Of a DNA stretch of 8,790 nt, positions 1 to 6,612 are shown in pieces. The stretch is from Rhodothermaceae bacterium. Its GTDB lineage: Bacteria > Bacteroidota > Rhodothermia > Rhodothermales > JAHEMB01. The notes under the pieces were generated by a model that did no database searches, was not told the DNA's origin, and saw only the letters and a program-made list of their open reading frames with translations. The stretch is taken from assembly GCA_024643915.1 (NCBI GenBank), contig JAHEMB010000092.1, positions 1-8,790 of the forward strand, read 5' to 3'. Each line of letters begins with the position of its first letter. Positions within the stretch are counted from its first letter, which is position 1. The translations under genes and the position numbers were made by a program.

Positions 1-54
1 CTTCGCTGGCACGCGCCTTTACTTCCGTTTGCTAGCCCTCTGCGCTTGAGTCTC

Positions 55-1581
55 ATGGAGCCTGCCTCGCCGATAGAAGCCCAACGCCTGCACCCGCTGA
101 CCCTCGTGCAGCGGTTTGTGGTGAGTTTGCCGGGGTACGTCGTGCTGTTGTGGCCCCTCGTGCGCAATCCAGATGCGAGCGCATGGTTCACCGTTCTTTT
201 TGCCGTTGGCTTCGGAGCGCTGACCCTGCCGCTGATTTTCCTGCAATACCTGCGTTTCCGGTACTGGATCACGCCGCAGGAAATCATCATCCACAGCGGC
301 GTGCTGACGCGGCGGCGGCGCAACATCCCCATCGAACGGGTGCAAAACATTGAGGTGGAGCAGCCCCTTCTGCCGCGCCTGTTAGGCATGGCGAAGGTGA
401 AGATCGTCACCGCCGGCAGCACAGCCGCCGAAGGCGTCATGGAGTTCGTATCCGTCCAGGAGGCCCATCACATACGCGAGGTGGTACGCTCCTATCAGCG
501 CCAGTCGGACCCGGCGCCGGTGGCTCTACCGGTGGAGCCACCGGCCGCGGGCGCGTTCCCAGCGTCTGATAATCTTGCAATAACGGGCCACGCGGGAGGT
601 CGCGCACTCTTCGAGCTGCCGCTGTCACGGGTGCTGCTTTCAGGTGTTTTTCGCTTCTCTCTTCTTTACATCGCCCTCATGTTCTCCGGTCTCCAATATT
701 TCAACGTGGACGCGGAGGAAATCGTGGACTGGCTAATGCGGGGCGTGCTGGCGCCCCTCTCCGACATGGCCCAAACTTCCCCCTGGCTGCTGGCCTCGGT
801 GAGTGTAGCGGCGGCGGCCCTCCTCGCGTGGATCACCGGCATCCTCGTCAACCTCAACAAATTCTACCGTTTCTCGCTTCGGCTGGAGAAAGATAAGCTC
901 CAGCGCCGCAGCGGGCTGCTGACCGTTTCGGAAGGCACCATCCCGCTCAAGCGCATTCAGACGCTCATCATGGTTTCCAACCCGCTCATGCGGCGCTTCG
1001 GCTGGTACCGGCTGGAATTGCAGACGATGGGAATCGACGTGCAGGAGCGGGGGCATCAGGTGGCCGTACCCTTCGCCCAGGGCGCCGAGATTCTCCGGCA
1101 AGCGGCCTATATCTATCCCTTCTCCCTACCCGAAACGTTTCAAAGCGTTTCGCCGCTCACCATCCGGCGCGCGCTCGTCCGCTATACGTTCGCCCTGCTC
1201 GTGGCCGTAGGGCCGGTGGCGTATTTCCTGCCGATGGCTTGGTGGGGCCTGCTCGCGTGGCCCGGGTTGGCCGGGCTGGCGGTGCTCCAGTTTCGACGGC
1301 ATGGTTACCTCCTCGCCGAAGAGGCGTTGTACGTGCGCCGGGGCGTGTTGCGGCAGCACCTCTGGGTGGTCCCTATCGAGAAATTCCAGGTCTTCTACGC
1401 CACGGCCTCCCTCTTCCAACGACGGCTTGGCCTCAAATCGGTCCTCGTGGATACGGCGGGCGCGGGCGGCTTCGCCTACCCCGTTGTCGTCGATCTGCCG
1501 GACGAGACAGCGGACGCCTTGTTGACGACCCTTTACGCGCGTTTCCAGCAGCGAATGGGCCGAAGCAAAGCCGCGCGTTAG
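55..1581 (+). CDS. PH domain-containing membrane protein, YdbT-like (three bPH2 domains)
   Basis: Integral membrane protein of 508 residues with three copies of a transmembrane pair followed by a bacterial PH (bPH2, formerly DUF304) domain, the YdbT architecture. Hydrophobic segments lie near residues 20-65, 192-213 plus 244-267, and 378-412. Each PH unit shows the family core: RNIPIERVQNIEVEQ followed by RLLGMAKVKI (about 90-117), IPLKRIQTLIMVSNP followed by RRFGWYRLEL (about 296-322), and VPIEKFQVFYATAS followed by RRLGLKSV (about 439-463). A Pro/Ala-rich linker (about 148-177) joins units 1 and 2. The molecular role of the family is poorly known; such proteins are membrane-anchored and often encoded beside a shorter one-domain YdbS partner. 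ATG at 55 is chosen. A TTG at 46 in the same frame overlaps a TGA (47-49) of another frame as TTGA, and the frame stays open to the left edge, so the true start could be TTG 46 or lie outside the window. No Shine-Dalgarno is visible. Family assignment is firm; function is not. Confidence 0.9.
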   Translation: MEPASPIEAQRLHPLTLVQRFVVSLPGYVVLLWPLVRNPDASAWFTVLFAVGFGALTLPLIFLQYLRFRYWITPQEIIIHSGVLTRRRRNIPIERVQNIEVEQPLLPRLLGMAKVKIVTAGSTAAEGVMEFVSVQEAHHIREVVRSYQRQSDPAPVALPVEPPAAGAFPASDNLAITGHAGGRALFELPLSRVLLSGVFRFSLLYIALMFSGLQYFNVDAEEIVDWLMRGVLAPLSDMAQTSPWLLASVSVAAAALLAWITGILVNLNKFYRFSLRLEKDKLQRRSGLLTVSEGTIPLKRIQTLIMVSNPLMRRFGWYRLELQTMGIDVQERGHQVAVPFAQGAEILRQAAYIYPFSLPETFQSVSPLTIRRALVRYTFALLVAVGPVAYFLPMAWWGLLAWPGLAGLAVLQFRRHGYLLAEEALYVRRGVLRQHLWVVPIEKFQVFYATASLFQRRLGLKSVLVDTAGAGGFAYPVVVDLPDETADALLTTLYARFQQRMGRSKAAR

Positions 1582-1622
1582 CCAAGCCGCCGCGCCGACG
1601 CGAACCGGGCTCGTGCCTGCCT

Positions 1623-1641
1623 GCTCCGCTACGGGTGGAGC
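1623..1641 (+). terminator. Possible hairpin in the convergent PH-protein/asnS junction
   Basis: GCTCCGC (1623-1629), a 5-base loop, then GTGGAGC (1635-1641) can form a 7-bp stem in + strand RNA if one G-U pair is allowed. It lies 42 bases past the stop of the PH-domain gene and overlaps the last codons of asnS. No T-run follows, and on the - strand the same pair becomes a C-A mismatch, so it could only serve the + strand gene. The evidence for a real terminator is weak. Confidence 0.2.
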
Positions 1642-3152
1642 CGGCCCAGCAGGCGCGGGAACGGGATAGCCTCGCGGAGGTGGTCGAGGCCGCAGAGCCA
1701 GGTGACGGTGCGCTCCAGGCCCAGCCCGAAGCCTGCGTGCGGCACCGAACCGTAGCGCCGCAGGTCGAGGTACCAGGTGAAAACCTCCTCCGGCAGCCCA
1801 TGGTCGGCGATCTGCTTTTTGAGGAAGGCGAGGTCCGTGGCCCGCTCCCCCCCGCCGATGATCTCGCCGTAGCCTTCAGGCGCGAGGACGTCCATGCCGA
1901 GGGCCAGGCGGTCATCCTCCTCGTCGCGCTTCATGTAGAACGCTTTGACGGCGGCGGGGTAGCGGTGGACGATGAGGGGCCGGTCGAAGTGCCACGTAAG
2001 CACCGTCTCGTCCGACCCGCCGAAGTCGCCGCCCCATTCGAAGTTGCGCGCGGAGGCTTTCCACTCAGGTATGTTACGCAGGGCTTCCTCGATCTCGGCC
2101 AACCGCTTGTGGATCTCAATCGTGCGCTGGTCGATCTGCCGTTTGCGCCACTTCTTAGCCTGGCCGTACGATTTTTCGTTCTCGGCCTGCTCCTCTTTCA
2201 ACTGCTGCTCTTCGGCTTCGAGGGCCGCGAGGCGCGCGTCGAGCATCTCGGCCGTCTTGTCGCTCGTCAGCAGGTCCACGGCCTCGCTGTAGCTGAGACG
2301 CGGGAAGGGCTTCTGCACACGTTCGAGCGGCGCCGTGTCACGCTCCAGCGCCTCCAGTTCCACCGCACAGTCGCGCAGTACGTCGCCGACGATGTGGGTG
2401 AGGAAATCTTCGGCGAGGTCCATGTTCATGGCGAGGTCGTAGAAGGCCATCTCCGGCTCGATCATCCAGAACTCGGTCAGGTGCCGCCGCGTCTTCGACT
2501 TCTCTGCGCGGAAGGTGGGACCAAACGTGTAGATCTTGCCGAAGGCCATCGCCATGGCCTCTCCGTAAAGCTGGCCGCTCTGCGTCAGGTAGGCCGGCTC
2601 GCCGAAATAGTCGATCTCGAAAAGCGTCGAAGTGCCCTCCACCGCGTTGCCCGTTAGGATGGGCGCGTCCATCTGCACGAATCCACGCTCCTGAAAGAAG
2701 GTGTGGATGGACATGATGATGCGGTTGCGGACGCGGAGCGTGGCCCACGGCCGGCGGCTGCGCAGCCACAGGTGCCGGTTGCTCATCAGGAACTCAATGC
2801 CATGCTCCTTCGGCGTGATGGGGTACTCCTCGGCCTGATGGACGAGCCGGACGGCGTTGGCCTGCACCTCGAAGCCGCCCACCTGGCGGTCGTCCGCCAC
2901 CACGGCGCCGGTGACCGCCAGGGCGCTCTCCTGGGTAGCGGCTTCGGCGGCCTGCCACGAGGCAGCGTCTACCTTATCCTCGGCCACCACGCACTGCGCC
3001 AGCCCGCTGCCGTCGCGCAGGATGAGGAAGTGGAGGCCCTTCGAGCTGCGTTTGTTGTAGAGCCAGCCCTGGAGCGTCGCCTGCCCGTCCGCATGCGCGT
3101 GCAGGCCGGCGATGGTGCTGATGGTTGCTTGCGTTTCGACAGGAGGTTGCAT
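1629..3152 (-). CDS. asnS: Asparaginyl-tRNA synthetase (asparagine--tRNA ligase) with a helical insertion
   Basis: Cytoplasmic class IIb synthetase that charges tRNA(Asn) with asparagine using ATP. The 507 residues hold an N-terminal OB-fold anticodon-binding domain (about 24-105, including LQGWLYNKRSSKGLHFLILR), motif 1 (RNRIIMSIHTFFQERGFV, about 142-159), motif 2 (FRAEKSKTRRHLTEFWMIE, about 214-232) and motif 3 (GFGLGLERTVTWLCG, about 474-488). The C-terminus, HLREAIPFPRLLGRLHP, is typical of the shorter Bacillus-type AsnRS and distinguishes it from AspRS and LysRS. Residues about 298-370 form a charged, Glu/Lys/Arg/Ala-rich helical insertion between motifs 2 and 3, which explains why the protein is some 75 residues longer than the roughly 430 I recall for Bacillus AsnRS. 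ATG at 3152 is chosen because the OB fold follows directly. An in-frame TTG at 3194 would add 14 residues. The gene converges on the PH-domain gene and is separated by 145 bp and a hairpin from the upstream GWxTD gene, so it is probably transcribed on its own. Confidence 0.96.
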   Translation of the reverse strand: MQPPVETQATISTIAGLHAHADGQATLQGWLYNKRSSKGLHFLILRDGSGLAQCVVAEDKVDAASWQAAEAATQESALAVTGAVVADDRQVGGFEVQANAVRLVHQAEEYPITPKEHGIEFLMSNRHLWLRSRRPWATLRVRNRIIMSIHTFFQERGFVQMDAPILTGNAVEGTSTLFEIDYFGEPAYLTQSGQLYGEAMAMAFGKIYTFGPTFRAEKSKTRRHLTEFWMIEPEMAFYDLAMNMDLAEDFLTHIVGDVLRDCAVELEALERDTAPLERVQKPFPRLSYSEAVDLLTSDKTAEMLDARLAALEAEEQQLKEEQAENEKSYGQAKKWRKRQIDQRTIEIHKRLAEIEEALRNIPEWKASARNFEWGGDFGGSDETVLTWHFDRPLIVHRYPAAVKAFYMKRDEEDDRLALGMDVLAPEGYGEIIGGGERATDLAFLKKQIADHGLPEEVFTWYLDLRRYGSVPHAGFGLGLERTVTWLCGLDHLREAIPFPRLLGRLHP

Positions 3153-3232
3153 GTAGCCAGCTTGATTCTTCGATGCGAGTGGGTGAAGGGGCAACTCGAT
3201 TCATTCGATGACCGTTCCATCCAAAATGCTGC

Positions 3233-3270
3233 GGCTCGCCCTCAGCGCCGAGAAAGCGTGAGAGCGAGCC
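3233..3270 (-). terminator. Strong hairpin between the GWxTD gene and asnS, probable terminator
   Basis: GGCTCGC (3233-3239) pairs with GCGAGCC (3264-3270). Inside it, CTCA (3241-3244) pairs with TGAG (3259-3262) and CGC (3246-3248) with GCG (3256-3258), leaving one 1x1 mismatch, one bulged base and a 7-base loop: 14 paired positions in total. It begins 27 bases after the TAA (3300-3298) of the GWxTD gene in the direction of transcription. A short TTTT occurs about 6 bases past the stem on the - strand, and TTTA flanks it on the + strand. Its position fits a factor-independent terminator for the GWxTD gene. It also lies about 80 bases upstream of the asnS start, so a leader or attenuator role for asnS is an alternative. 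Confidence 0.5.
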
Positions 3271-3297
3271 TTTACTAGAGAACAGATTGACGCACGC

Positions 3298-4710
3298 TTA
3301 CCTCCTCAGCTCTTCCTCCCAGTTGGGCACTTTGCGCTCGCCGGCCACAGTCGAGTGGATCAGTTCGAATTCGCCGAAGCCGCTACGATCAGCGAAAACG
3401 AAGAGGGCCTGACCCTCGCCGGGAATGTTGTTGAACTGCCAGATCTCGTGCGGGAGCGTGTCGCGGTCGTAGAGGTGGGGCTCGATAGAAGAGGGCAAAC
3501 CATACTTGACGAGCGTGCGCCCCCGGTCGGTCTTCCAACCCTCGGCGAAGCTGGCGCTGTACCGCTCGTTGGCGTACTGGATCCGCTGATAGAACTCCTC
3601 CTTAAACTCATTTATGGGCGTGCCCGGATCGGGGTCGCGGCGGGTCCAGAACTCCATCAGGAAGCGGCGCTGCTCGTTCAGGTCGCGGATGTCGCGAGCA
3701 CGGCGTCGCTCGCGCTCGGTGGCAATTGTCTCAATGTGCTCAAGTGCCTTCTTTACCTCCTTCTCGGGCATCATGGCGTACGGACTCGTCTCGAAAGAAG
3801 CCTCCTGGGCGACGGCCTGTTCGCGTGCCACGTCCGGGTTGTAGACGAAGAACTTGCGCGCCTGCTCGGCCATTGCCTCATTGTCGTCGTTCAGGAGGGC
3901 CACGCGGAAGAAGTAGGAGCCGCTGGGGAGGCTGCTGAGGTTGAACGAGCCGACGAGCACATCGGGCGTGCGGGCCGGGCGGCTGACGCGCTTCTGCATG
4001 TTCTGAAGCGGCTGCGGGCGGTTGGCCTCGGCCACGTAAGCAAACAGCGTGTACTCGCCTGCGTCGTTGGCGATCTCATCGACGTTGTAAGCTTCGGCGT
4101 AGTAGAAAAGCTGCGGGAGGCCCTGGCCGAAAAGCTGGTTGGCGTTGGGCCGCACGATCAGACCGTTCTTGTAGAACTTATCCTGCTGATCGGTGCTCGG
4201 CTCGATGGCCGAGGCAAGCGTAATGTCCGAAAGCCCGACAAGCGCCTCCTCGGTGAAGTCCGGCACGACCACATCGCGGCGCAGTTCGAGGCGCTGGCGG
4301 CCGGTGGCAGCGGGAATAACCACCTGCAACTCATACTCGCCGGGGGGCACGGCAGCGCGGGCCTGACTGATAAACTGCTGTCCACTGACAAGTCCGCTCG
4401 TATCCGCCACGACGAAGGCAATAGGGAAGGCGTCCTGCCAGACGGGCTCGCTGGGCGTGCCCTCCAGGGTGGCCTCGGTGCTCCGCAGCAGCTTGATCTC
4501 CAGCGGTAGCCTCGCTTTGAAGCTGCCGCTGCTGTCTGCATTGAACGGCAGCGAAGTCGCCTCGAAGGCGAGATAGACCTCCAGCAGGGACTGCACGTCG
4601 TCGAAGGCGAACGTGGCGTGGTCCAGGTCCACTTGAAGAGGCAGCGCCGGTTGCGCCCACCCTTCGGCGATGACCAAGAGCGTGGCGACCAGTAGAGTAA
4701 ACTTGCGCAT
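3298..4710 (-). CDS. Secreted GWxTD domain-containing protein, function unknown
   Basis: Predicted exported protein of 470 residues. The N-terminus is a signal peptide (MRK, then a hydrophobic FTLLVATLLVIAEG core, with likely cleavage near WAQ, about residue 20). Residues about 25-150 and 155-290 look like beta-rich modules: phrases such as VPPGEYELQVVIPA and LPSGSYFFRVALLNDD resemble Ig-like or carboxypeptidase-regulatory-like folds. A charged helical stretch (about 316-385, including a TERERRRARD run) leads into the GWxTD domain, with GWKTDRGRTLVKYGLP at 391-406 followed by a HEIWQF segment at 421-426. That domain is known to me from Bacteroidetes-type and related genomes without an established function. 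ATG at 4710 is chosen because it starts the signal peptide; in-frame ATGs at 4746 and 4791 would put a long polar extension before it. A strong hairpin follows the stop, so the gene is probably monocistronic. No lipobox cysteine or C-terminal type IX sorting domain is evident. Confidence 0.9.
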   Translation of the reverse strand: MRKFTLLVATLLVIAEGWAQPALPLQVDLDHATFAFDDVQSLLEVYLAFEATSLPFNADSSGSFKARLPLEIKLLRSTEATLEGTPSEPVWQDAFPIAFVVADTSGLVSGQQFISQARAAVPPGEYELQVVIPAATGRQRLELRRDVVVPDFTEEALVGLSDITLASAIEPSTDQQDKFYKNGLIVRPNANQLFGQGLPQLFYYAEAYNVDEIANDAGEYTLFAYVAEANRPQPLQNMQKRVSRPARTPDVLVGSFNLSSLPSGSYFFRVALLNDDNEAMAEQARKFFVYNPDVAREQAVAQEASFETSPYAMMPEKEVKKALEHIETIATERERRRARDIRDLNEQRRFLMEFWTRRDPDPGTPINEFKEEFYQRIQYANERYSASFAEGWKTDRGRTLVKYGLPSSIEPHLYDRDTLPHEIWQFNNIPGEGQALFVFADRSGFGEFELIHSTVAGERKVPNWEEELRR

Positions 4711-4769
4711 GATGCTAGGGAAGCGAGAGGAAAGAACCCTCCCCATCAGGGAGGCCAGGCGTGAGTAAC

Positions 4770-4855
4770 TGTTTAAATACAAGTTTTGCACGCTAAGTTT
4801 CGCGCTGGCTCGCGTGGCATTTTTATCAAATACAACGCTTTAGCAAGAGGAATCG
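4770..4855 (-). promoter_or_regulatory. AT-rich island, likely promoter region of the GWxTD gene
   Basis: In otherwise GC-rich DNA, two AT-rich patches (about 4771-4789 and 4819-4836) lie 60-145 bases upstream of the GWxTD start. Both carry AAATACAA (4775-4782 and 4828-4835), read as TTGTATTT on the coding strand. The distal copy extends to TGTATTTG, one mismatch from the Bacteroidetes -7 consensus TAnnTTTG. A TTTG lies 24 bases upstream of it, slightly too far for the usual -33 spacing. The region is a reasonable place for a promoter, but the exact boxes are not established. Confidence 0.22.
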
Positions 4856-4911
4856 CGGCAAAGGTGGCGAAGGCCAAACCCTGCAATTAGCCTGCACAGA
4901 AAGGTAAGCGG

Positions 4912-4941
4912 CGCCGGCCTTCGCGTGGTGAGGCTTCGGCG
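4912..4941 (-). terminator. Hairpin downstream of the UbiA-like gene, possible terminator
   Basis: CGCCG (4912-4916) plus GCCT (4917-4920) pair with AGGC (4931-4934) plus CGGCG (4937-4941), leaving a TT bulge and a 10-base loop: nine base pairs. It lies about 20 bases past the TAG (4963-4961) of the UbiA-like gene. What follows on the - strand is only moderately pyrimidine-rich, with no clean T-run, while on the + strand AAAAAT follows. It is a candidate terminator for the UbiA-like gene. Confidence 0.33.
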
Positions 4942-4960
4942 AAAAATACACCCTCGCGGG

Positions 4961-5827
4961 CTATCCCAAAAGGGCAAAAAGTGCTGTCATCGCTGGCCAG
5001 CCAATGACGAGATCCAGCACGAAGTTGAAGTAGAAGCGCGTGCGTCGCAACGGGAGGAGCACCAGGGCCAGCATCAGCGCCGGGCCAAGCAGATCAACGT
5101 AGTGCAGGACGGGCGCTTCGATGACCAGCAGAAAGACGACCTCCACACCCACCGCCATCCCCGAGGACACTGCCGCCAGACGTCGGAGCCACCTCCAGGA
5201 CAGTTCGGTGGCAACGGTGCGAAGGCCCGCCTGCCGATCCCCTGCACAGTCTGGCCAGTCGGCCAGAAGGGCGTTGGGCAGGACGAAAAGGAGGCGCGCA
5301 AGCGCGAGCAGCCCGGCGGCGAGCACTACATCCTGGCCTGCTTCGACAAGCGGCAGCAGCACGCCCCCCACGGCCCACGCCCCGGCGATGGCAAGGGGCT
5401 TGAGAAACCAAACGGCTTTGAGGCGCCGCTGCCCCGGCAGCAGGGGCGCGAGGTAGAACAAACTCACCATCCCCAACCCGACGCCCAGTGCCAGCGTCGT
5501 CCCCCGAAGGAAAGGCAGGCAAAATATCGCCCCGATCACCGCCAACGCCGACGAGAGCCATACGAAAGAGCGGTGCCGTTGCACCCACGCGAGGCGCTCC
5601 GGCTGGTTAAACACGTCCTCCGGCGCCGGCCGCCACGCACGCTCCACCTGATAAACGAGCAACGTGCCGCAAAAAGCCAGGCCCAGAAGGGGCAGGCTCG
5701 GCGACAGTCCAAGCATCACGCTGCTGCCTGCCACGAACCCCGCCGCAATCAGCCCCACCGGCACGCCCCCGTACATCAGCCACGCCCGAAGGCCGGCGCC
5801 TCGGTTGGTCTGCGCCTGCTGCTCCAT
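4961..5827 (-). CDS. UbiA prenyltransferase-like integral membrane protein
   Basis: Polytopic membrane protein of 288 residues with about eight or nine hydrophobic helices (near 16-34, 42-60, 88-106, 112-130, 143-162, 166-186, 218-237, 245-260 and 268-287), matching the UbiA fold. The second aspartate-rich motif, DWPDCAGDRQAG (190-201), matches the DxxDxxxDxxxG signature of UbiA prenyltransferases, which bind prenyl diphosphate through Mg2+. The first motif (usually NDxxDxxxD) is not recognisable: the expected position reads VYQVERAW (about 58-65). Divergent UbiA-like proteins of this sort occur in Bacteroidetes-type genomes, and their substrates are unknown to me. Quinone, heme or other prenylation roles therefore cannot be assigned. 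The ATG at 5827 is the natural start, with a short polar N-terminus before the first helix. It is separated from hpt by 120 bp with small tandem repeats and from the GWxTD gene by 250 bp. Family membership is likely; catalytic activity is uncertain. Confidence 0.8.
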   Translation of the reverse strand: MEQQAQTNRGAGLRAWLMYGGVPVGLIAAGFVAGSSVMLGLSPSLPLLGLAFCGTLLVYQVERAWRPAPEDVFNQPERLAWVQRHRSFVWLSSALAVIGAIFCLPFLRGTTLALGVGLGMVSLFYLAPLLPGQRRLKAVWFLKPLAIAGAWAVGGVLLPLVEAGQDVVLAAGLLALARLLFVLPNALLADWPDCAGDRQAGLRTVATELSWRWLRRLAAVSSGMAVGVEVVFLLVIEAPVLHYVDLLGPALMLALVLLPLRRTRFYFNFVLDLVIGWPAMTALFALLG

Positions 5828-5845
5828 GCGAGGATCAAGGAAACA

Positions 5846-5875
5846 AGGACTCGAAGAACCGAGGACTCGAAGAAC
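5846..5875. repeat. Two-copy 14-bp direct repeat upstream of the UbiA-like gene
   Basis: AGGACTCGAAGAAC occurs exactly at 5846-5859 and again at 5862-5875 (period 16). It lies 19 bases upstream of the UbiA-like start, inside its probable leader. It could be an operator-like direct repeat or a small slippage-derived tandem repeat; the sequence does not decide. Confidence 0.8.
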
Positions 5876-5881
5876 GTACGT

Positions 5882-5897
5882 ATGGACGAATGGACAA
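5882..5897. repeat. Second short tandem repeat next to an 8-bp palindrome
   Basis: ATGGACGA (5882-5889) is followed at once by ATGGACAA (5890-5897), seven of eight bases identical. The palindrome ACGTACGT (5874-5881) sits between this pair and the 14-bp repeat. All lie in the 120-bp gap between hpt and the UbiA-like gene. Confidence 0.55.
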
Positions 5898-5947
5898 TAG
5901 ACCGCCAGGGAGGAACTCGTCGGCTCGTCCTCTCATCGGCTCCTCCC

Positions 5948-6532
5948 CTATTCCTCGTCCAGAATATAAATATCTGCGAGGTTACGGGCGATCTGGCCGT
6001 AGTCAAGGCCGTAGCCGATGACGAAGAGGTTGTCGATGCGGAAGCCGACGTAGTCCATCGGCAGTTCGACCTGTGTGGCCTCGTGTTTGTGCAGCAGGGT
6101 CGCCACACGGACGGAGGCAGGGCGGTATTCTTTCTGGATGCGGTCGAGGATGAACTCCATCGAGAGGCCGGTGTCGATGATGTCCTCGACGACGATGACG
6201 TGTCGGTCGTCGAGGTCGGCGTCAATCTTTTTGAGCTGATGGACCCGGCCGCTGGAGACTTTTTCGGCGCCGTAGGAGGAGAGTTTGAGGAAATCGACCT
6301 CGCAGTCGATGTCGATGGCGCGCATCAGGTCTGCGGTGAACATAAATGCGCCGTTGAGCACGCCGATAAGGATGGGACACTGGCCCTCATACTCCCGGCT
6401 AATTTGCGCCCCCAGTTCGTCCACGCGCCGCTGGATCGTGTCGCGGTCGAGGTAGACGCGAAAGCGCTCGCCCCGGCAGCGGATGGTCCGCCCGTTGGTC
6501 GATACGTTCGATTGAGCGTCAGCGTGGGGCAT
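5948..6532 (-). CDS. hpt: Hypoxanthine phosphoribosyltransferase
   Basis: Purine salvage enzyme of the cytoplasm: transfers the phosphoribosyl group of PRPP to hypoxanthine (often also guanine), giving IMP or GMP. The 194-residue product has the expected family size. It contains the PRPP-binding loop VIVVEDIIDTGLS (112-124), the N-terminal LIGVLNGAFMFTADLMR segment (55-71), the flexible-loop SSYG (85-88), and the C-terminal YVGFRIDNLFVIGYGLDYGQ segment (161-180), which forms the base-binding and Mg2+ side of the pocket. ATG at 6532 is chosen: further in-frame sequence upstream (to 6700) overlaps the end of tilS and does not resemble the family. The gene lies 80 bp after tilS, in the tilS-hpt order seen in many bacteria (tilS-hprT-ftsH in Bacillus), and is probably cotranscribed with it. 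No ftsH follows here. No Shine-Dalgarno is visible. Confidence 0.96.
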   Translation of the reverse strand: MPHADAQSNVSTNGRTIRCRGERFRVYLDRDTIQRRVDELGAQISREYEGQCPILIGVLNGAFMFTADLMRAIDIDCEVDFLKLSSYGAEKVSSGRVHQLKKIDADLDDRHVIVVEDIIDTGLSMEFILDRIQKEYRPASVRVATLLHKHEATQVELPMDYVGFRIDNLFVIGYGLDYGQIARNLADIYILDEE

Positions 6533-6612
6533 GGCAAGCCGCGGCAGGTTCAGGCAGGGAAACGTCGAAGGTACGGCACAGGCTTGACGAAGAAAAGCCT
6601 CCCACGTAGGCG

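Noticed and set aside
1239..2657. Long open frame on the + strand (about 470 codons) spanning the end of the PH-domain gene and most of asnS.
   Set aside because: It is antisense to asnS, whose motifs are unmistakable, and its translation shows no domain. Long antisense frames are common in GC-rich genes.
3355..4509. Open frame of about 384 codons on the + strand opposite the GWxTD gene.
   Set aside because: It is a shadow frame: its composition mirrors the complementary codons and it has no recognisable family, while the opposite strand has a signal peptide and the GWxTD motif.
4964..4974. CCCAAAAGGG near the 3' end of the UbiA-like gene as a terminator stem.
   Set aside because: Only three G-C pairs around a four-base loop, located inside the coding sequence.
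5850..5875. Resemblance of the reverse strand GGTTCTTCGAGTCC to a tRNA T-arm (GGTTCGAGTCC).
   Set aside because: There is no acceptor stem, D-arm or anticodon arm around it and the T-loop spacing is wrong; the similarity comes from the short repeat.
6555..6590. TACCTTCG upstream of hpt, with an upstream TTTTC, as a Bacteroidetes-type -7/-33 promoter.
   Set aside because: It matches the TAnnTTTG consensus with one mismatch, but the -33 TTTG is missing and such partial matches are frequent by chance.
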